Origin: Solibacillus cecembensis
GTDB lineage: Bacteria > Bacillota > Bacilli > Bacillales_A > Planococcaceae
NCBI RefSeq assembly: GCF_001439635.1
Contig: NZ_LMBZ01000008.1
Location: 66,431 to 130,430 of the forward strand
DNA length: 64,000 bases
Direction: 5' to 3'
The translations under genes and the position numbers were made by a program. Positions 1 through 10,050 of this stretch are shown here, piece by piece (the stretch's first letter is position 1; every line of letters begins with the position of its first letter). Below the pieces are notes generated by a model. That model worked only from the letters and a program-made list of their open reading frames with translations, had not been told where the DNA came from and ran no database searches.

Positions 1-219
1 GTTTTGATCTTAATTGGCTCAGTTGTAGATTCCATCATTGGAGGTTTTTGGACGGTTACTCCATATAAACTGTCGACATATGGATTGCGTTTTGTCGATG
101 AATCCGTCACGATGTCAATATTTTGGAGTACGTTTATACTGACGCTTTCATTGATATTTGTCTTTGTTATTGTAGGAATTTACTTTAGTAAAAAAAGAGC
201 GAGCACGGTGAAGGTTTAG
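1..219 (+). CDS. C-terminal fragment of a membrane protein, cut by the window edge
   Basis: The frame is open at the left edge and ends at TAG 217-219, so only the last 72 or so residues are visible. They contain one clear hydrophobic segment (about residues 42-63 of the fragment) followed by a short basic tail, SKKRAS. This resembles the end of an ABC-2 type permease or another polytopic protein, but the fragment is too short to name a family. It lies on the same strand as the B12 operon and ends about 110 bases before the cobalamin aptamer, so it is probably a separate upstream unit. Confidence 0.5.
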   Translation, partial: VLILIGSVVDSIIGGFWTVTPYKLSTYGLRFVDESVTMSIFWSTFILTLSLIFVFVIVGIYFSKKRASTVKV

Positions 220-329
220 CGTTTATATAAAACCGAGGCCGCGAAGCCAATTATAAAATAGTTGTAATATTTCATTTATATGGTATTGTAAAGTCATAAT
301 TTAATAAACTATTAAATAAGTGCTTATAT

Positions 330-470
330 TTTGAGATTAATAGGGAAATTAGTGAAAATCTAATGCAGCCCCCGCTACTGTAATAACTGATGAAATCACG
401 AATATCACTGTCTGAGGATGGGAAGATGTGAGAGTAAAGTGAAGTTTAAGCCAGGAAACCTGCTTATTTA
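330..470 (+). promoter_or_regulatory. Cobalamin riboswitch 1 (aptamer)
   Basis: Hallmarks appear in order: a GTGAAAATC core near 352-360, GCAGCCCCCGCTACTGT near 366-381, and a B12 box AGCCAGGAAACCTGC at 449-463. This is the conserved order of the AdoCbl-type aptamer. It sits upstream of cbiH60, whose product acts in B12 synthesis, so the expected control is feedback shut-off by the end product through the terminator at 577-624. The outer limits are approximate because the P1 helix was not folded. Confidence 0.93.
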
Positions 471-576
471 ATTCGATTACTTACTTTTCGGTGGGAGAAG
501 TGTAGATGAGAACTCAAATATGGCAGGTCGTAGTAGATTCTATTTTTTTTAAATGCGATTTTTTGTATAAATTTTC

Positions 577-624
577 AGATACCCAAACTTCTTTTGTAAA
601 AGAAGTTTGGGTATCTTTTTTTTT
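577..624 (+). terminator. Riboswitch-linked intrinsic terminator before cbiH60
   Basis: Arms 577-595 and 598-616 form a perfect 19-bp stem with a 2-base loop, followed by a run of nine T (616-624). It stands between the B12 box and the gene, as the expression platform of a transcription-terminating riboswitch. The T run abuts the cbiH60 Shine-Dalgarno GGAGGGG (625-631). Confidence 0.93.
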
Positions 625-637
625 GGAGGGGAATGTC

Positions 638-2356
638 TTGAGTAAAGGAAAGATTTTTGTAGTTGGGTTTGGTCCTGGAGATCGAGAACATATTACAAAA
701 AGAGCCGTAGATGCATTACAGCAAAGTAATCATATTATGGGTTATAAAACTTATGTAGATTTAATTCGCCATTTAGTAACAGCGCAAACAATTGTTAGTA
801 CGGGTATGACCGAAGAAGTATCACGAGCGCAAGATGCTGTTAAACAGGCAGAGGCAGGAAATATCGTTGCGGTCATTTCAAGTGGTGATGCGGGCGTATA
901 TGGCATGGCAGGTTTAGTGTATGAGGTTTTAATTGAAAAAGGTTGGACTGAAGCAACAGGTATTGAGGTAGAAGTTGTGCCAGGAATTTCAGCGATTAAC
1001 TCATGTGCGAGTTTACTTGGTGCACCGGTTATGCATGACTCTTGTACGATTAGTTTAAGTGACCACTTAACACCGTGGACAGTCATTGAAAAGCGTATTG
1101 AAGCGGCAGCAATGGCGGACTTTGTCATCGCATTTTACAATCCAAAATCAGGACGAAGAACACGTCAAATTGCAGAAGCACAGCGTATTTTGTTGAAGTA
1201 TCGTTCACCTGATACACCTGTAGGATTAGTGAAAAGTGCATACCGAGAAAGTCAGAACATCGTTTTAACAAATTTAGCGGAAATGTTAGATCACGATATT
1301 GGTATGTTAACGACCGTTGTAGTTGGGAATTCATCTACATTCTTTTACGATAATAAAATTATTACACCACGTGGCTATCAAAGAAAATATACGCTTGGTG
1401 ATGAAAAACAAGTTTGGAAACCGCATCAACGTTTGAAAAAAGAAGCAGAACCGTGGGCGCTTGATCAAGAAACAGGAGAAGCGCAATCCGGCTATGAAAA
1501 AATTGAGGCAATTAAAGCAGGACCAAACCCTAAAATAGAGCCTTTGAAAGAAGTGAGCGTAACTACTGTAGAACCAGTGCCAGTAGTGCCAACAAAACTT
1601 CAACAACTTCCGGAAAAAAAGTCAGCACTTGAGATGGCAAGAATGGCATTAGCTTGTATATCAAACGAACCTGTGAAAACAGATTTTTTAGTACAGCAAG
1701 CAATTGAGTCTATTTTTGAATTTGCCGTTTCACCAGGTGTAGCAAATAAAATAATTACACCACAGCAAATGAAGGTACTTGCGGATGTGGTGGGTGAAAA
1801 TGGAACGTTGGAATATACACCAGATCATCGTTTTCATGTAAAGATTCCTACTGAAGCGCCAGAAAAAATTGTTGAAATATTGCGTGAAACAGGATTGTAC
1901 GTATTGCCTATGGGAGATGTATTGAACATAAAAGCATGTGATTTTTGCTATGGAGAGAAGGCAGAATCGATTCCATATGCTGAGGAAATTATGGATACGC
2001 TTGGCGGTTTGAAGCTACCAAAGGAACTTCATGTTGGTTTTAATGGTTGTGGAATGGCTTGCTATCGCGCGGTTTTTGATGATATTGGCATTGTATATCG
2101 TAAAAAGAAATTTGATTTATTTATTGGAGCCAAGCCAGTTGGTCGAACAGCACATGCAGCCCAACCCGTTGCAGAAGGATTAGAGCCAGATGAACTGATC
2201 CCATTATTAACGAAAATTGTTGAAGAATATAAAGAACATGCACATCCAAATGAGCGCTTCTTTAAATACTTTAAGCGCGTGAAGAAAATTGCTCATTTCA
2301 CATATCAAGACATGAGCTGCAAAATTAAAGTAGAAGAAGCACCATGTGGCGATTAG
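638..2356 (+). CDS. cbiH60: CbiH60: cobalt-factor III C17-methyltransferase with C-terminal Fe-S domain
   Basis: This enzyme methylates C17 and contracts the ring, turning cobalt-factor III into cobalt-precorrin-4. Residues 1-255 are the SAM-dependent corrin methyltransferase fold, with GFGPGD near residue 11. A charged, proline-rich linker follows, then about residues 330-560 resemble a nitrite/sulfite reductase half-domain with cysteines 434, 437, 471 and 475 (CX2C plus CX3C), a likely 4Fe-4S site. The two-domain layout matches Bacillus megaterium CbiH60, studied as the anaerobic ring-contraction enzyme. I chose TTG 638 because it lies 6 bases after GGAGGGG. The longer frame from 506 would translate through the terminator. 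It is the first gene of the operon and its stop is followed closely by cbiJ. Confidence 0.93.
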   Translation: MSKGKIFVVGFGPGDREHITKRAVDALQQSNHIMGYKTYVDLIRHLVTAQTIVSTGMTEEVSRAQDAVKQAEAGNIVAVISSGDAGVYGMAGLVYEVLIEKGWTEATGIEVEVVPGISAINSCASLLGAPVMHDSCTISLSDHLTPWTVIEKRIEAAAMADFVIAFYNPKSGRRTRQIAEAQRILLKYRSPDTPVGLVKSAYRESQNIVLTNLAEMLDHDIGMLTTVVVGNSSTFFYDNKIITPRGYQRKYTLGDEKQVWKPHQRLKKEAEPWALDQETGEAQSGYEKIEAIKAGPNPKIEPLKEVSVTTVEPVPVVPTKLQQLPEKKSALEMARMALACISNEPVKTDFLVQQAIESIFEFAVSPGVANKIITPQQMKVLADVVGENGTLEYTPDHRFHVKIPTEAPEKIVEILRETGLYVLPMGDVLNIKACDFCYGEKAESIPYAEEIMDTLGGLKLPKELHVGFNGCGMACYRAVFDDIGIVYRKKKFDLFIGAKPVGRTAHAAQPVAEGLEPDELIPLLTKIVEEYKEHAHPNERFFKYFKRVKKIAHFTYQDMSCKIKVEEAPCGD

Positions 2357-2366
2357 GAGGAGTGGC

Positions 2367-3122
2367 ATGATTTTATTTTTAGCAGGGACGAGCGATGCAC
2401 GTGAACTTGCCATTGAGCTACAAAAAAAAGGGCATTTATTATTAGCAACAGTCGTGACAGATTCCGCAGCAAATAGCTTGGAAGAGGCGGGTATTGCCCA
2501 TCATGTAGGGCGTCTTTCAACCGAGGAAATGGCTACGATTATTAATGAAAAGGGTGTCACTACGGTCATTGATGCAAGCCATCCTTATGCAGAAGAAGCA
2601 TCAAAAACTGCAATGGCCGCAGCAGAGCAATGTAAGTTAACTTATATTCGTTACGAACGCCCGCAACAACAGTATGTGAATCCGTTAATAGCTGAAGTAG
2701 AAACATATGAAGAGGCGGCACTTATTGCACGTGAGCATAAAGGAACCGTGATGTTGACGACAGGTAGTAAAACACTTGCGACATTTACGAAGTACTTGCT
2801 AAATGACTCCATCCGTTTAGTTTGTCGCATGCTACCAAACAAAGAAAATATGGAGAAGTGCGATTTATTAGGCGTGAAGCAACGCGACATTATCGCGATT
2901 CAAGGTCCATTTTCAAAAGAGTTAAATACAGCGCTGTATCTTCAATATGAGACAACGCTTGTTATTACAAAGGAAAGTGGAAAAGTCGGTTCTGTTGATG
3001 AAAAGATGGATGCCGCATTGGAATTAAATATTCCTGTAATTTTAATTAAACGACCAAAAATCACTTATATCAATCAATGTTCAACATTTGAGGAAGTTAT
3101 TCAGAAACTAGGGGGAATTTAA
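2367..3122 (+). CDS. cbiJ: Cobalt-precorrin-6A reductase
   Basis: This enzyme reduces the macrocycle of cobalt-precorrin-6A to 6B with a nicotinamide cofactor. The 251-residue protein opens with a GTSDARELA nucleotide-binding segment and contains DASHPYAEEAS near residue 70, both typical of the CobK/CbiJ family. ATG 2367 follows AGGAGG (2355-2360), which overlaps the end of cbiH60. A GTG at 2346 lies before that Shine-Dalgarno and is less likely. The next gene, cbiC, starts one base after the stop. Confidence 0.93.
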   Translation: MILFLAGTSDARELAIELQKKGHLLLATVVTDSAANSLEEAGIAHHVGRLSTEEMATIINEKGVTTVIDASHPYAEEASKTAMAAAEQCKLTYIRYERPQQQYVNPLIAEVETYEEAALIAREHKGTVMLTTGSKTLATFTKYLLNDSIRLVCRMLPNKENMEKCDLLGVKQRDIIAIQGPFSKELNTALYLQYETTLVITKESGKVGSVDEKMDAALELNIPVILIKRPKITYINQCSTFEEVIQKLGGI

Positions 3123-3123
3123 A

Positions 3124-3798
3124 ATGGCAAATATGAACTTTAATATGGATTTCGTACCTTTAACGGTAGATCCAGATAAAATTTACGATTACAGCTTTGC
3201 AATTATTAAAGAAGAGATGGGCGAGCACAATTTTACAGATGAACAGTGGCTAGTAGTAAGACGTGTCATTCATGCATCAGCAGACTTTGAATTAGGGCGC
3301 AGCATGATTTTTACAGAGGGTGCGATCGAGGCAGGGATTCAATCGATTTTAGCAGGTCGTCATGTAGTTGCAGATGTACAAATGATTGAAAGTGGCTCTG
3401 GGCGTAAACGATTCCAAAAACATGGTGGAGATTTACACTGTTACATCGCCGATGAGGATGTTTCAAAAGAAGCGAAATCAATTGGAACGACGCGCGCGAT
3501 TATTTCCATGCAAAAAGCAACGAAATTACAAGAAGGTGGTATTTATGCCATTGGTAACGCACCGACTGCACTTCTAGAGTTAATTCGTTTAATTAAAGAA
3601 GGATTAGCGAAACCGGATTTAATTATCGGTATGCCAGTAGGTTTTGTATCGGCAGCGGAATCAAAAGCAGAGTTAGCGATATTAGAAGGTATTCCATTTA
3701 TTACAAATGTAGGACGTAAAGGTGGCAGTACAGTGACTGTAGCAGCACTAAACGCTATCTCAATTATGGCTGATGAACGAGCAAACGAAGCGAAATAA
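3124..3798 (+). CDS. cbiC: Cobalt-precorrin-8 methylmutase
   Basis: This enzyme moves the methyl group from C11 to C12 and yields cobyrinate, the last macrocycle-forming step. The 224 residues cover the usual CbiC/CobH length, with family segments such as RRVIHASADFE and VADVQMIESG. The histidine in RVIHASADFE corresponds to the catalytic proton-shuttling histidine known in CobH. ATG 3124 is preceded by AGGGGGA. The 3' end overlaps cbiD by 26 bases. Confidence 0.95.
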   Translation: MANMNFNMDFVPLTVDPDKIYDYSFAIIKEEMGEHNFTDEQWLVVRRVIHASADFELGRSMIFTEGAIEAGIQSILAGRHVVADVQMIESGSGRKRFQKHGGDLHCYIADEDVSKEAKSIGTTRAIISMQKATKLQEGGIYAIGNAPTALLELIRLIKEGLAKPDLIIGMPVGFVSAAESKAELAILEGIPFITNVGRKGGSTVTVAALNAISIMADERANEAK

Positions 3799-4909
3799 AA
3801 AAGACCCGTCACAAATGCGGCATGGTTACACAACAGGTTCGTGTGCTACAGCAATGACCAAAGCAGCCTTACAAGCAGTTGTGACTGGTCAAGTTCCTAA
3901 TGAGGTCACGATTTTTTTACCGGTGGGGCAATTTGCGACATTTAAAGTAGAGACAAGTGAAATTCAAGGCGATGCCATCATGTGTGAAACGATTAAAGAT
4001 GCTGGGGATGATCCAGATGCAACACATAAAGCGCGTATACAAAGTACTGTGCGTTTAACGGACGTCCCAGGGATCCATTTAGATGGTGGTATAGGTGTCG
4101 GGCGTGTAACAAAAGCTGGTTTACCAGTACCAGTAGGGCTGGCGGCGATCAATCCTGTACCACGTAAAATGATTACAGGTGTCGTTCAAGAAGCAATTGA
4201 CACATACGCGCTTGAACGGGGTGTTGAAGTAATTATTTCAGTACCAGACGGAGAAGAAATTGCTAAAAAAACATTGAATGGACGCTTAGGTATACTTGGT
4301 GGTATTTCAATATTAGGTACACGTGGTACGGTCGTTCCGTTTTCCAACTCAGCGTATATGGCGAGTATTGTTCAGGCACTGAATGTTGCGAAAGAAGCAG
4401 GGTGCGACCATGTTGTTATAACGACAGGCGGACGTAGTGAAAAATACGCGATGAAACAATATCCTGATTTACCAGAGGAATCCTTCATTGAGATGGGGGA
4501 TTTCGTTGGGTTTACATTGAAGCATATTGCACGTAAGAAGTTCTCGAAAGTATCGCTCGTTGGTATGATGGGGAAATTTTCGAAAGTGGCACAAGGCGTT
4601 ATGATGGTCCATTCAAAAAGTGCGCCTATTAGTTTCGAGTTTCTAGCAAATATTGCACAAAACAGTGGTGTTGAAGAACCGCTATTAAATGAGATTTTAA
4701 CAGCAAATACAGCTTCTCAAGTAGGCGAAATTTTACAAGGGAATGAAGCTTTTTTTGAAGCCTTATGTAAAAATTGCTGCTACTATGCATTGGCACATAT
4801 GAATACACAAATTAGTGTATCAACAAGTCTGTATGCCATGAACGGAGATTGTTTAGGAAAGGCTGAGAATATTGAAAAATTGCATGAAGATGATTGGTAT
4901 AGGGGATAA
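3773..4909 (+). CDS. cbiD: Cobalt-precorrin-5B C1-methyltransferase
   Basis: CbiD adds the C1 methyl group to cobalt-precorrin-5B from SAM, giving cobalt-precorrin-6A. The [12 protein letters not shown] motif near the N-terminus is diagnostic. The protein is 378 residues, a normal length. ATG 3773 lies inside cbiC and has no clear Shine-Dalgarno. The only later ATG before the motif, at 3815, would leave almost nothing ahead of it, so 3773 is preferred, with translational coupling to cbiC assumed. The 3' end overlaps cbiET. Confidence 0.93.
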   Translation: MNEQTKRNKKDPSQMRHGYTTGSCATAMTKAALQAVVTGQVPNEVTIFLPVGQFATFKVETSEIQGDAIMCETIKDAGDDPDATHKARIQSTVRLTDVPGIHLDGGIGVGRVTKAGLPVPVGLAAINPVPRKMITGVVQEAIDTYALERGVEVIISVPDGEEIAKKTLNGRLGILGGISILGTRGTVVPFSNSAYMASIVQALNVAKEAGCDHVVITTGGRSEKYAMKQYPDLPEESFIEMGDFVGFTLKHIARKKFSKVSLVGMMGKFSKVAQGVMMVHSKSAPISFEFLANIAQNSGVEEPLLNEILTANTASQVGEILQGNEAFFEALCKNCCYYALAHMNTQISVSTSLYAMNGDCLGKAENIEKLHEDDWYRG

Positions 4910-6080
4910 CGGCGTAAATGGTTTATTGCCACAATATATTGACTGGATTAATAACTGTGATGTTTTAGTGGGAGGGGAGCGCCATTTAGCGTTTTTCCCA
5001 CACTTCAATAAAGAAAAGAAAATCATTAAAGGTGGTTTGTCAAAGCTTGTTGATGAATTACAGCAGGAAACGCGCAATGTTGTTATTTTAGTGTCGGGTG
5101 ATCCATTATTTTTTGGACTAGGTGGTGTGTTAGCAAAAAAACTACCATTAGAAATTTACCCGTATACGAGCTCTGTGCAGCTAGCCTTTTCAAAAATGCA
5201 GGAAAGCTGGCAAGATGCCTATATCGTTAGCTTACATGGACGTTCGATAAAAGGTTTTACTCAAAAAATCGATGGACGAAAAAAGGTTGCGATTTTAACG
5301 GATGCCAACAATACGCCGCAAGCAATTGCAACGTATTTGAAACATTACGGTATGACGGAATACGAAGCGTTTGTCGCTGAAAATTTAGAGGGGGAAAATG
5401 AGTGCTGTCGTTTTATGACGTTAGATGAGATGGAACAGGCTGATTTTTCTCCTTTAAATGTTGTGGTTTTAAAACAAAGCGGGTTGGTTAAGCGTAGTGC
5501 AATTGGTATTGCTGATGAAGCATTCCATCAACGGAAGCCAGAAAAAGGCTTGATTACGAAAAAGGAGATTCGCGTACTTTGTTTGCAAGAGCTACAGCTG
5601 CAAGAAGATAGCATTATGTGGGATATCGGTACATGTACAGGTTCGGTTGCGATAGAAGCTGCAAAAATTGCCCGTGAAGGCGCGGTATTTGCCATTGAAA
5701 AAAATGAGGGCGACTTAGAAAACTGTTTACTCAATCAAGCGAAGCATCGAACAGATTTCACAGCAATTCTTGGTAAAGCACCAGAACGCTTGGATGAATT
5801 TCCAAATCCAAATGCGATTTTTATCGGTGGTAATGGCGGTAATATGGAGCATTTATTAGAAACTTGTATTACGCGTTTATTACCAGATGGTCGATTAGTA
5901 ATGAACATCGCCACGATTGAAAATTTAGCAGATGCGATGAAGTATTTGAAAAACTTAGGGTGCACTGTAACGGTTTTACAAGCTCAAATTTCGAGGAGTA
6001 AACCGATTTTAAATTTAACTCGTTTTGAACCATTAAACCCAATATTTATTGTGACGGCACAGAAAGGAACGGACAAATGA
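4884..6080 (+). CDS. cbiET: CbiET: fused C5/C15-methyltransferase and C12-decarboxylase
   Basis: The fusion adds the C15 and C5 methyl groups and removes the C12 acetate carboxyl, taking cobalt-precorrin-6B to 8. The N-terminal half (IGIGDNG start, VSGDPLFFG) is CbiE, of the tetrapyrrole methylase fold. From about residue 205, the [17 protein letters not shown]-binding loop marks CbiT. The start is uncertain: TTG 4872 has AGGAAAGG about 9 bases upstream, while ATG 4884 or 4890 gives the family-like MIGIGD beginning. All lie within the end of cbiD. The same fusion is known in Bacillus B12 operons. Confidence 0.92.
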   Translation: MKMIGIGDNGVNGLLPQYIDWINNCDVLVGGERHLAFFPHFNKEKKIIKGGLSKLVDELQQETRNVVILVSGDPLFFGLGGVLAKKLPLEIYPYTSSVQLAFSKMQESWQDAYIVSLHGRSIKGFTQKIDGRKKVAILTDANNTPQAIATYLKHYGMTEYEAFVAENLEGENECCRFMTLDEMEQADFSPLNVVVLKQSGLVKRSAIGIADEAFHQRKPEKGLITKKEIRVLCLQELQLQEDSIMWDIGTCTGSVAIEAAKIAREGAVFAIEKNEGDLENCLLNQAKHRTDFTAILGKAPERLDEFPNPNAIFIGGNGGNMEHLLETCITRLLPDGRLVMNIATIENLADAMKYLKNLGCTVTVLQAQISRSKPILNLTRFEPLNPIFIVTAQKGTDK

Positions 6081-6781
6081 CATTAGGTATTTTATATGGA
6101 TTAGGCGTTGGCCCTGGAGATCCAGAATTAATTACAGTAAAAGCTTTCCGAAAATTACAGGAGTGTCCTGTTATTGCCTACCCGAAAAAATTAAAAGGGA
6201 GCAAATCGTATGCACATCGTATTGTCGAAGAATACATTAATCCAGCAGAAAAAAATATGCTTGGTCTTGTATTTCCAATGACAAAAGACGAAGAAACATT
6301 AAACACTGAGTGGGCAAAGTCAGTAGAGGCGATCTATACATATTTAGAACAAGGGCAGGATGTTGCATTCGTTACAGAGGGTGACCCGATGTTGTTCAGT
6401 ACATTTATTCATTTAATGAAGCTGATGAAGGAAAAATATCCAGCTGTTCAAATGGAAACAGTAGCAGGTATTTCATCATTCAACGGCTCAGCAAATCGTC
6501 TAGGTATCCCACTTGCAGATGGTAACGACCGTGTGGCAATGATTCCAGCAACAGAGGACATGGATGAAATGCGTAGCGTATTAGAAACACATGATGCAGT
6601 CGTGTTTATTAAAGTGGCGAAAGTCTTAGAGGATATGCTCGATCTATTAGAGGATATGAATTTACTATATGGCACGCACGTCGTTACAAAAGTAACATCT
6701 GATGAAGAAATTATTTGGGATGTAGAAGAGTTACGTGGTGCAGAGCTCAATTATTTATCTTGTATGGTGGTGCGAAAATAA
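6077..6781 (+). CDS. cbiL: Cobalt-factor II C20-methyltransferase
   Basis: CbiL methylates C20 of cobalt-factor II to give cobalt-factor III, the substrate of CbiH60. The 234-residue protein has [14 protein letters not shown] at residues 11-24 and [10 protein letters not shown] near residue 100, both standard in CobI/CbiL. ATG 6077 overlaps the cbiET stop as ATGA, and AAAGGAA lies upstream. The stop overlaps the next start as TAATG. Confidence 0.94.
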   Translation: MTLGILYGLGVGPGDPELITVKAFRKLQECPVIAYPKKLKGSKSYAHRIVEEYINPAEKNMLGLVFPMTKDEETLNTEWAKSVEAIYTYLEQGQDVAFVTEGDPMLFSTFIHLMKLMKEKYPAVQMETVAGISSFNGSANRLGIPLADGNDRVAMIPATEDMDEMRSVLETHDAVVFIKVAKVLEDMLDLLEDMNLLYGTHVVTKVTSDEEIIWDVEELRGAELNYLSCMVVRK

Positions 6782-7563
6782 TGAAAAAAATATGGATTAT
6801 TGGTGCAGGTCCTGGTGACCCAGATTTAATTACGGTAAAAGGATTGAAATTGTTACAAACAGCAGATGTCGTTATGTATACAGATTCATTAGTAAGTGAA
6901 AAGTTAGTAGCTGAGGCGCATCCAGATGCTGAGGTTATTCGTACGGCGGGCATGCATTTAGAAGAAATGGTGAACTGCATTGTTGAACGCGTTAATGCTG
7001 GTAAAGAAGTAGTTCGTTTACATACGGGAGATCCAGCGATGTACGGTGCAACGATGGAACAAGTGGCATTATTAAAACAACAAGGTATTGGCTATGAAGT
7101 TGTGCCAGGTGTCAGTTCAGTATTTGCAGCAGCAGCAGCGGTTGGCGCGGAGCTAACGGTACCAGACTTAACACAAACATTAATTTTAACACGTGCAGAA
7201 GGACGAACACCTGTACCTGAACGTGAAAAATTACAAGCACTTGCAAGTCATCATAGTACAATTGCGATGTTTTTAAGTGCAACGTTAACGAAAAAAATAA
7301 TGAAAGAATTTCAAGCTGCGGGTTGGGCGGATGATACACCAATTGCGGTTGTACAACGTGCTTCTTGGCCGGACCAAAAAATTGTTCGTACAACATTATC
7401 TCAACTGGATGAAGCTATGCGTACAAACGGCATTCGCAAACATGCGATGATTTTAGCTGGTTGGGCACTTGATCCTAATATTCATGAAAAAGATTATCGT
7501 TCGAAATTATACGATAAAACATTTACACATGGTTTCCGTAAAGGTGTGAAGGAAGATGATTAG
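6781..7563 (+). CDS. cbiF: Cobalt-precorrin-4 C11-methyltransferase
   Basis: CbiF adds the C11 methyl group to cobalt-precorrin-4, giving cobalt-precorrin-5A. The 260-residue protein shows GAGPGDPDLITVKG at residues 8-21, HTGDPAMYGA and VVPGVSSVFAAAA, the CbiF/CobM signature. ATG 6781 reuses the last base of the cbiL stop. A GTG at 6715 inside cbiL would add a non-homologous extension. The last 8 bases overlap cbiG. Confidence 0.94.
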   Translation: MKKIWIIGAGPGDPDLITVKGLKLLQTADVVMYTDSLVSEKLVAEAHPDAEVIRTAGMHLEEMVNCIVERVNAGKEVVRLHTGDPAMYGATMEQVALLKQQGIGYEVVPGVSSVFAAAAAVGAELTVPDLTQTLILTRAEGRTPVPEREKLQALASHHSTIAMFLSATLTKKIMKEFQAAGWADDTPIAVVQRASWPDQKIVRTTLSQLDEAMRTNGIRKHAMILAGWALDPNIHEKDYRSKLYDKTFTHGFRKGVKEDD

Positions 7564-8695
7564 TTTACAAGAAGGCGTCATCCCGATAGTGGATAAACGC
7601 AAGCCATATGCCCTTGTATCCATTACAAAACATGGCGTGGAAAATGCGCGTAGCTATGCTGAAAAATTCCCTTATGTAGACGTTTATTATATGAAAAAGT
7701 TTGAGCGTGGGGACGAATCGATGCGTCATATTCAATTGTTTGATGGGACGGTTCGTTTATTATTACCAGCACTCTTTCAACAGTATAAAGCGGTTATTTG
7801 TATTATTTCACTTGGTGCGGTCGTACGAATGATCGCCCCCCTTCTCGTAGATAAAAAGCAAGATCCAGCTGTGCTAACGGTGGATGATAAAGGAGAGTAT
7901 GTCGTGAGCGTACTTTCTGGACATATCGGCGGCGCAAATGCATTAACGCATGAATTTGCTAAAGCAATTGGTGCGCAACCTGTTATTACAACTGCTTCAG
8001 ACGTTCAAAAAACAATTCCTGTTGATTTATTTGGTGCAAAATTTGGTTGGATTTGGGATGCAGAAGATAAGCTCACTCCAGTAAGTGCTTCCGTTGTCAA
8101 TGAAGAGCATGTGGCAATCGTGCAGGAAACAGGGGAAAAAAACTGGTGGATGCACGATACACCGATGCCCGAAACGTTAAAGTTATATCCTTCAACGGAA
8201 GAAGCGCTCGCAGTAAATCCACATGCGACATTACTCATTACCGATCGCCTTATTGAATCACATGAAGAAGCGCTACTACAAAACGGTGTCATTTACCGAC
8301 CTAAGTCACTTGTATTAGGGATGGGCTGTAATAGAGGTACATCAGCAGAGGAAATTGAGGCACTCATTGAGGAAACGTTAGTCGAGCTAAAGCTAAGTAA
8401 AAAAAGCGTGAAAGCTATTGCAACAATCGACCTTAAAAAGGATGAAGAAGGCTTTTTACAAGTGGCAGCTAAAAACAATTGGGCGTTTATTACGTATACG
8501 CCGGAACAATTAAATGAAATGCCCTTAAAAAATCCATCTGAAAAAGTGTTTAAGTATACAGGTGCTTACGGTGTATGTGAGCCTGCAGCGCTGCGGTATG
8601 CGAAGGCGAACGAGTGGTTGCTAGAGAAAAAGAAAGGTAGCAATGCAACAATTTCAGTTGCGCGTATTTCTTTTGATGAGGAGGATATACAATGA
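7556..8695 (+). CDS. cbiG: Cobalt-precorrin-5A hydrolase
   Basis: CbiG opens the delta-lactone of cobalt-precorrin-5A and releases acetaldehyde, producing 5B for CbiD. The 379-residue protein contains CIISLGAVVRMIAP, VLSGHIGGANALT and a C-terminal part with LGMGCNRGTSAEEI, the layout of full-length CbiG (N-terminal, central and CobE-like domains). AAGGAAG precedes ATG 7556. The gene overlaps both neighbours by a few bases. Confidence 0.94.
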   Translation: MISLQEGVIPIVDKRKPYALVSITKHGVENARSYAEKFPYVDVYYMKKFERGDESMRHIQLFDGTVRLLLPALFQQYKAVICIISLGAVVRMIAPLLVDKKQDPAVLTVDDKGEYVVSVLSGHIGGANALTHEFAKAIGAQPVITTASDVQKTIPVDLFGAKFGWIWDAEDKLTPVSASVVNEEHVAIVQETGEKNWWMHDTPMPETLKLYPSTEEALAVNPHATLLITDRLIESHEEALLQNGVIYRPKSLVLGMGCNRGTSAEEIEALIEETLVELKLSKKSVKAIATIDLKKDEEGFLQVAAKNNWAFITYTPEQLNEMPLKNPSEKVFKYTGAYGVCEPAALRYAKANEWLLEKKKGSNATISVARISFDEEDIQ

Positions 8696-10050
8696 ATCGA
8701 TTTGTTCTAGCGGGTACAGGTAGTGGCGTGGGTAAAACAACATTCACAATCGGTATTATGCGTGCGCTCATGAAAAGAGGGCTATCTGTGCAAGGGTTTA
8801 AATGCGGACCAGATTATATTGACCCGACTTATCATACAGCGGTAACAAAAAGACCTTCTCGAAATATCGATAGTTTTATGATGGCACATGATGTTGTTCG
8901 CGATATTGTTGCCCGCGCTAGCTGTGATACGGATGTCAGTATTATTGAAGGCGTTATGGGCTTTTATGATGGAAAATCGCCACTATCTAATGAAGGCTCA
9001 GCGGCGCATATTAGCGAGTTAACAGATAGCCCGGTTATTTTAATTGTGAACGCTGCAAGTATGGCACGTAGTGTAGCAGCAATTGTAAAAGGATTTCAAA
9101 TGCTCGATGAAAACGCCAATATTGTTGGAGTCATCGTCAATCAACTAGGCAGCAAAAATCATTATGATATCGTCAAAACCGCGATTGAAGCGGAGTGTCA
9201 TATACCGGTAATTGGCTATTTACTAAAAGGGGCAGTTCCAACGATGCCAAGTCGTCATTTAGGGCTTGTACCCGCCATTGAACGTGGTGATTTAGATGAC
9301 TATTTCGAAGAGTTAGCGAATGCGATAGAAGCAACAGTTGATCTTGATTTATTGTTTAAAATAACGAAGGCTCCAGTCATTAAGGTGGAAACTACTATTT
9401 TTGAACAGCAGCCGAATCGACAGCTTGTACATATTGCCGTAGCAAAAGATGCGGCTTTTAATTTTTATTACGAGGAAAATTTAGCACTTTTACGAGCGTA
9501 TGGTGCTGAGTTACATTTCTTTTCGCCACTAAATAATGAGCGAGTGCCATCGCAAGCACAAGGTGTATATATTGGTGGGGGTTTCCCAGAGGAATTTGCA
9601 GAAAAGCTAAGTGAAAACACAACTTCAAAAGAATCGATTCGTGCAGCAATTAATCAAGGATTGCCGACTTTAGCGGAATGTGGTGGCTACATGTATTTAA
9701 CAGAAAGCATTACAAATCGTGCAGGTGAAACGTATGAAATGCTCGGTGTTATTGAAGGGCACGTTAAAATGCAAGAGAAGTTAGCTGCACTAGGTTACCG
9801 TGAAATTACAGGTGTTAAAGGCAACTTCTTAATTCATGAAGATGAGCAAGCAAAAGGGCATGAGTTCCATTATTCGACGTATGAAGGCGAGCATGAAACA
9901 CCTGCATATTTTAGTAAAGGGCGTTTTAGAGCACAGCAAGAAGGCTATTTAAGCGGGAATTTAGTTGCAGGTTATACACACTTCCATTTTGCATCAAACC
10001 CAAAGCTTGTACAAAATTGGTTGGATAAATGTTTGGAGGTCAATGGATGA
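8692..10050 (+). CDS. cbiA: Cobyrinate a,c-diamide synthase
   Basis: CbiA amidates the a and c acetates of cobyrinate using ATP and glutamine. The P-loop GTGSGVGKTT lies at residues 8-17 and the DRT-like CGPDYIDPTYH follows. The C-terminal glutamine amidotransferase domain has the nucleophile in AECGGYMYL near residue 329. The length of 452 residues is normal. ATG 8692 overlaps the cbiG stop as ATGA and is preceded by GAGGAGG. Confidence 0.95.
   Translation: MNRFVLAGTGSGVGKTTFTIGIMRALMKRGLSVQGFKCGPDYIDPTYHTAVTKRPSRNIDSFMMAHDVVRDIVARASCDTDVSIIEGVMGFYDGKSPLSNEGSAAHISELTDSPVILIVNAASMARSVAAIVKGFQMLDENANIVGVIVNQLGSKNHYDIVKTAIEAECHIPVIGYLLKGAVPTMPSRHLGLVPAIERGDLDDYFEELANAIEATVDLDLLFKITKAPVIKVETTIFEQQPNRQLVHIAVAKDAAFNFYYEENLALLRAYGAELHFFSPLNNERVPSQAQGVYIGGGFPEEFAEKLSENTTSKESIRAAINQGLPTLAECGGYMYLTESITNRAGETYEMLGVIEGHVKMQEKLAALGYREITGVKGNFLIHEDEQAKGHEFHYSTYEGEHETPAYFSKGRFRAQQEGYLSGNLVAGYTHFHFASNPKLVQNWLDKCLEVNG

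Noticed and set aside
506..637. N-terminal extension of CbiH60 from ATG 506
   Set aside because: It would read through the intrinsic terminator hairpin, has no similarity to the family, and a strong Shine-Dalgarno precedes TTG 638.
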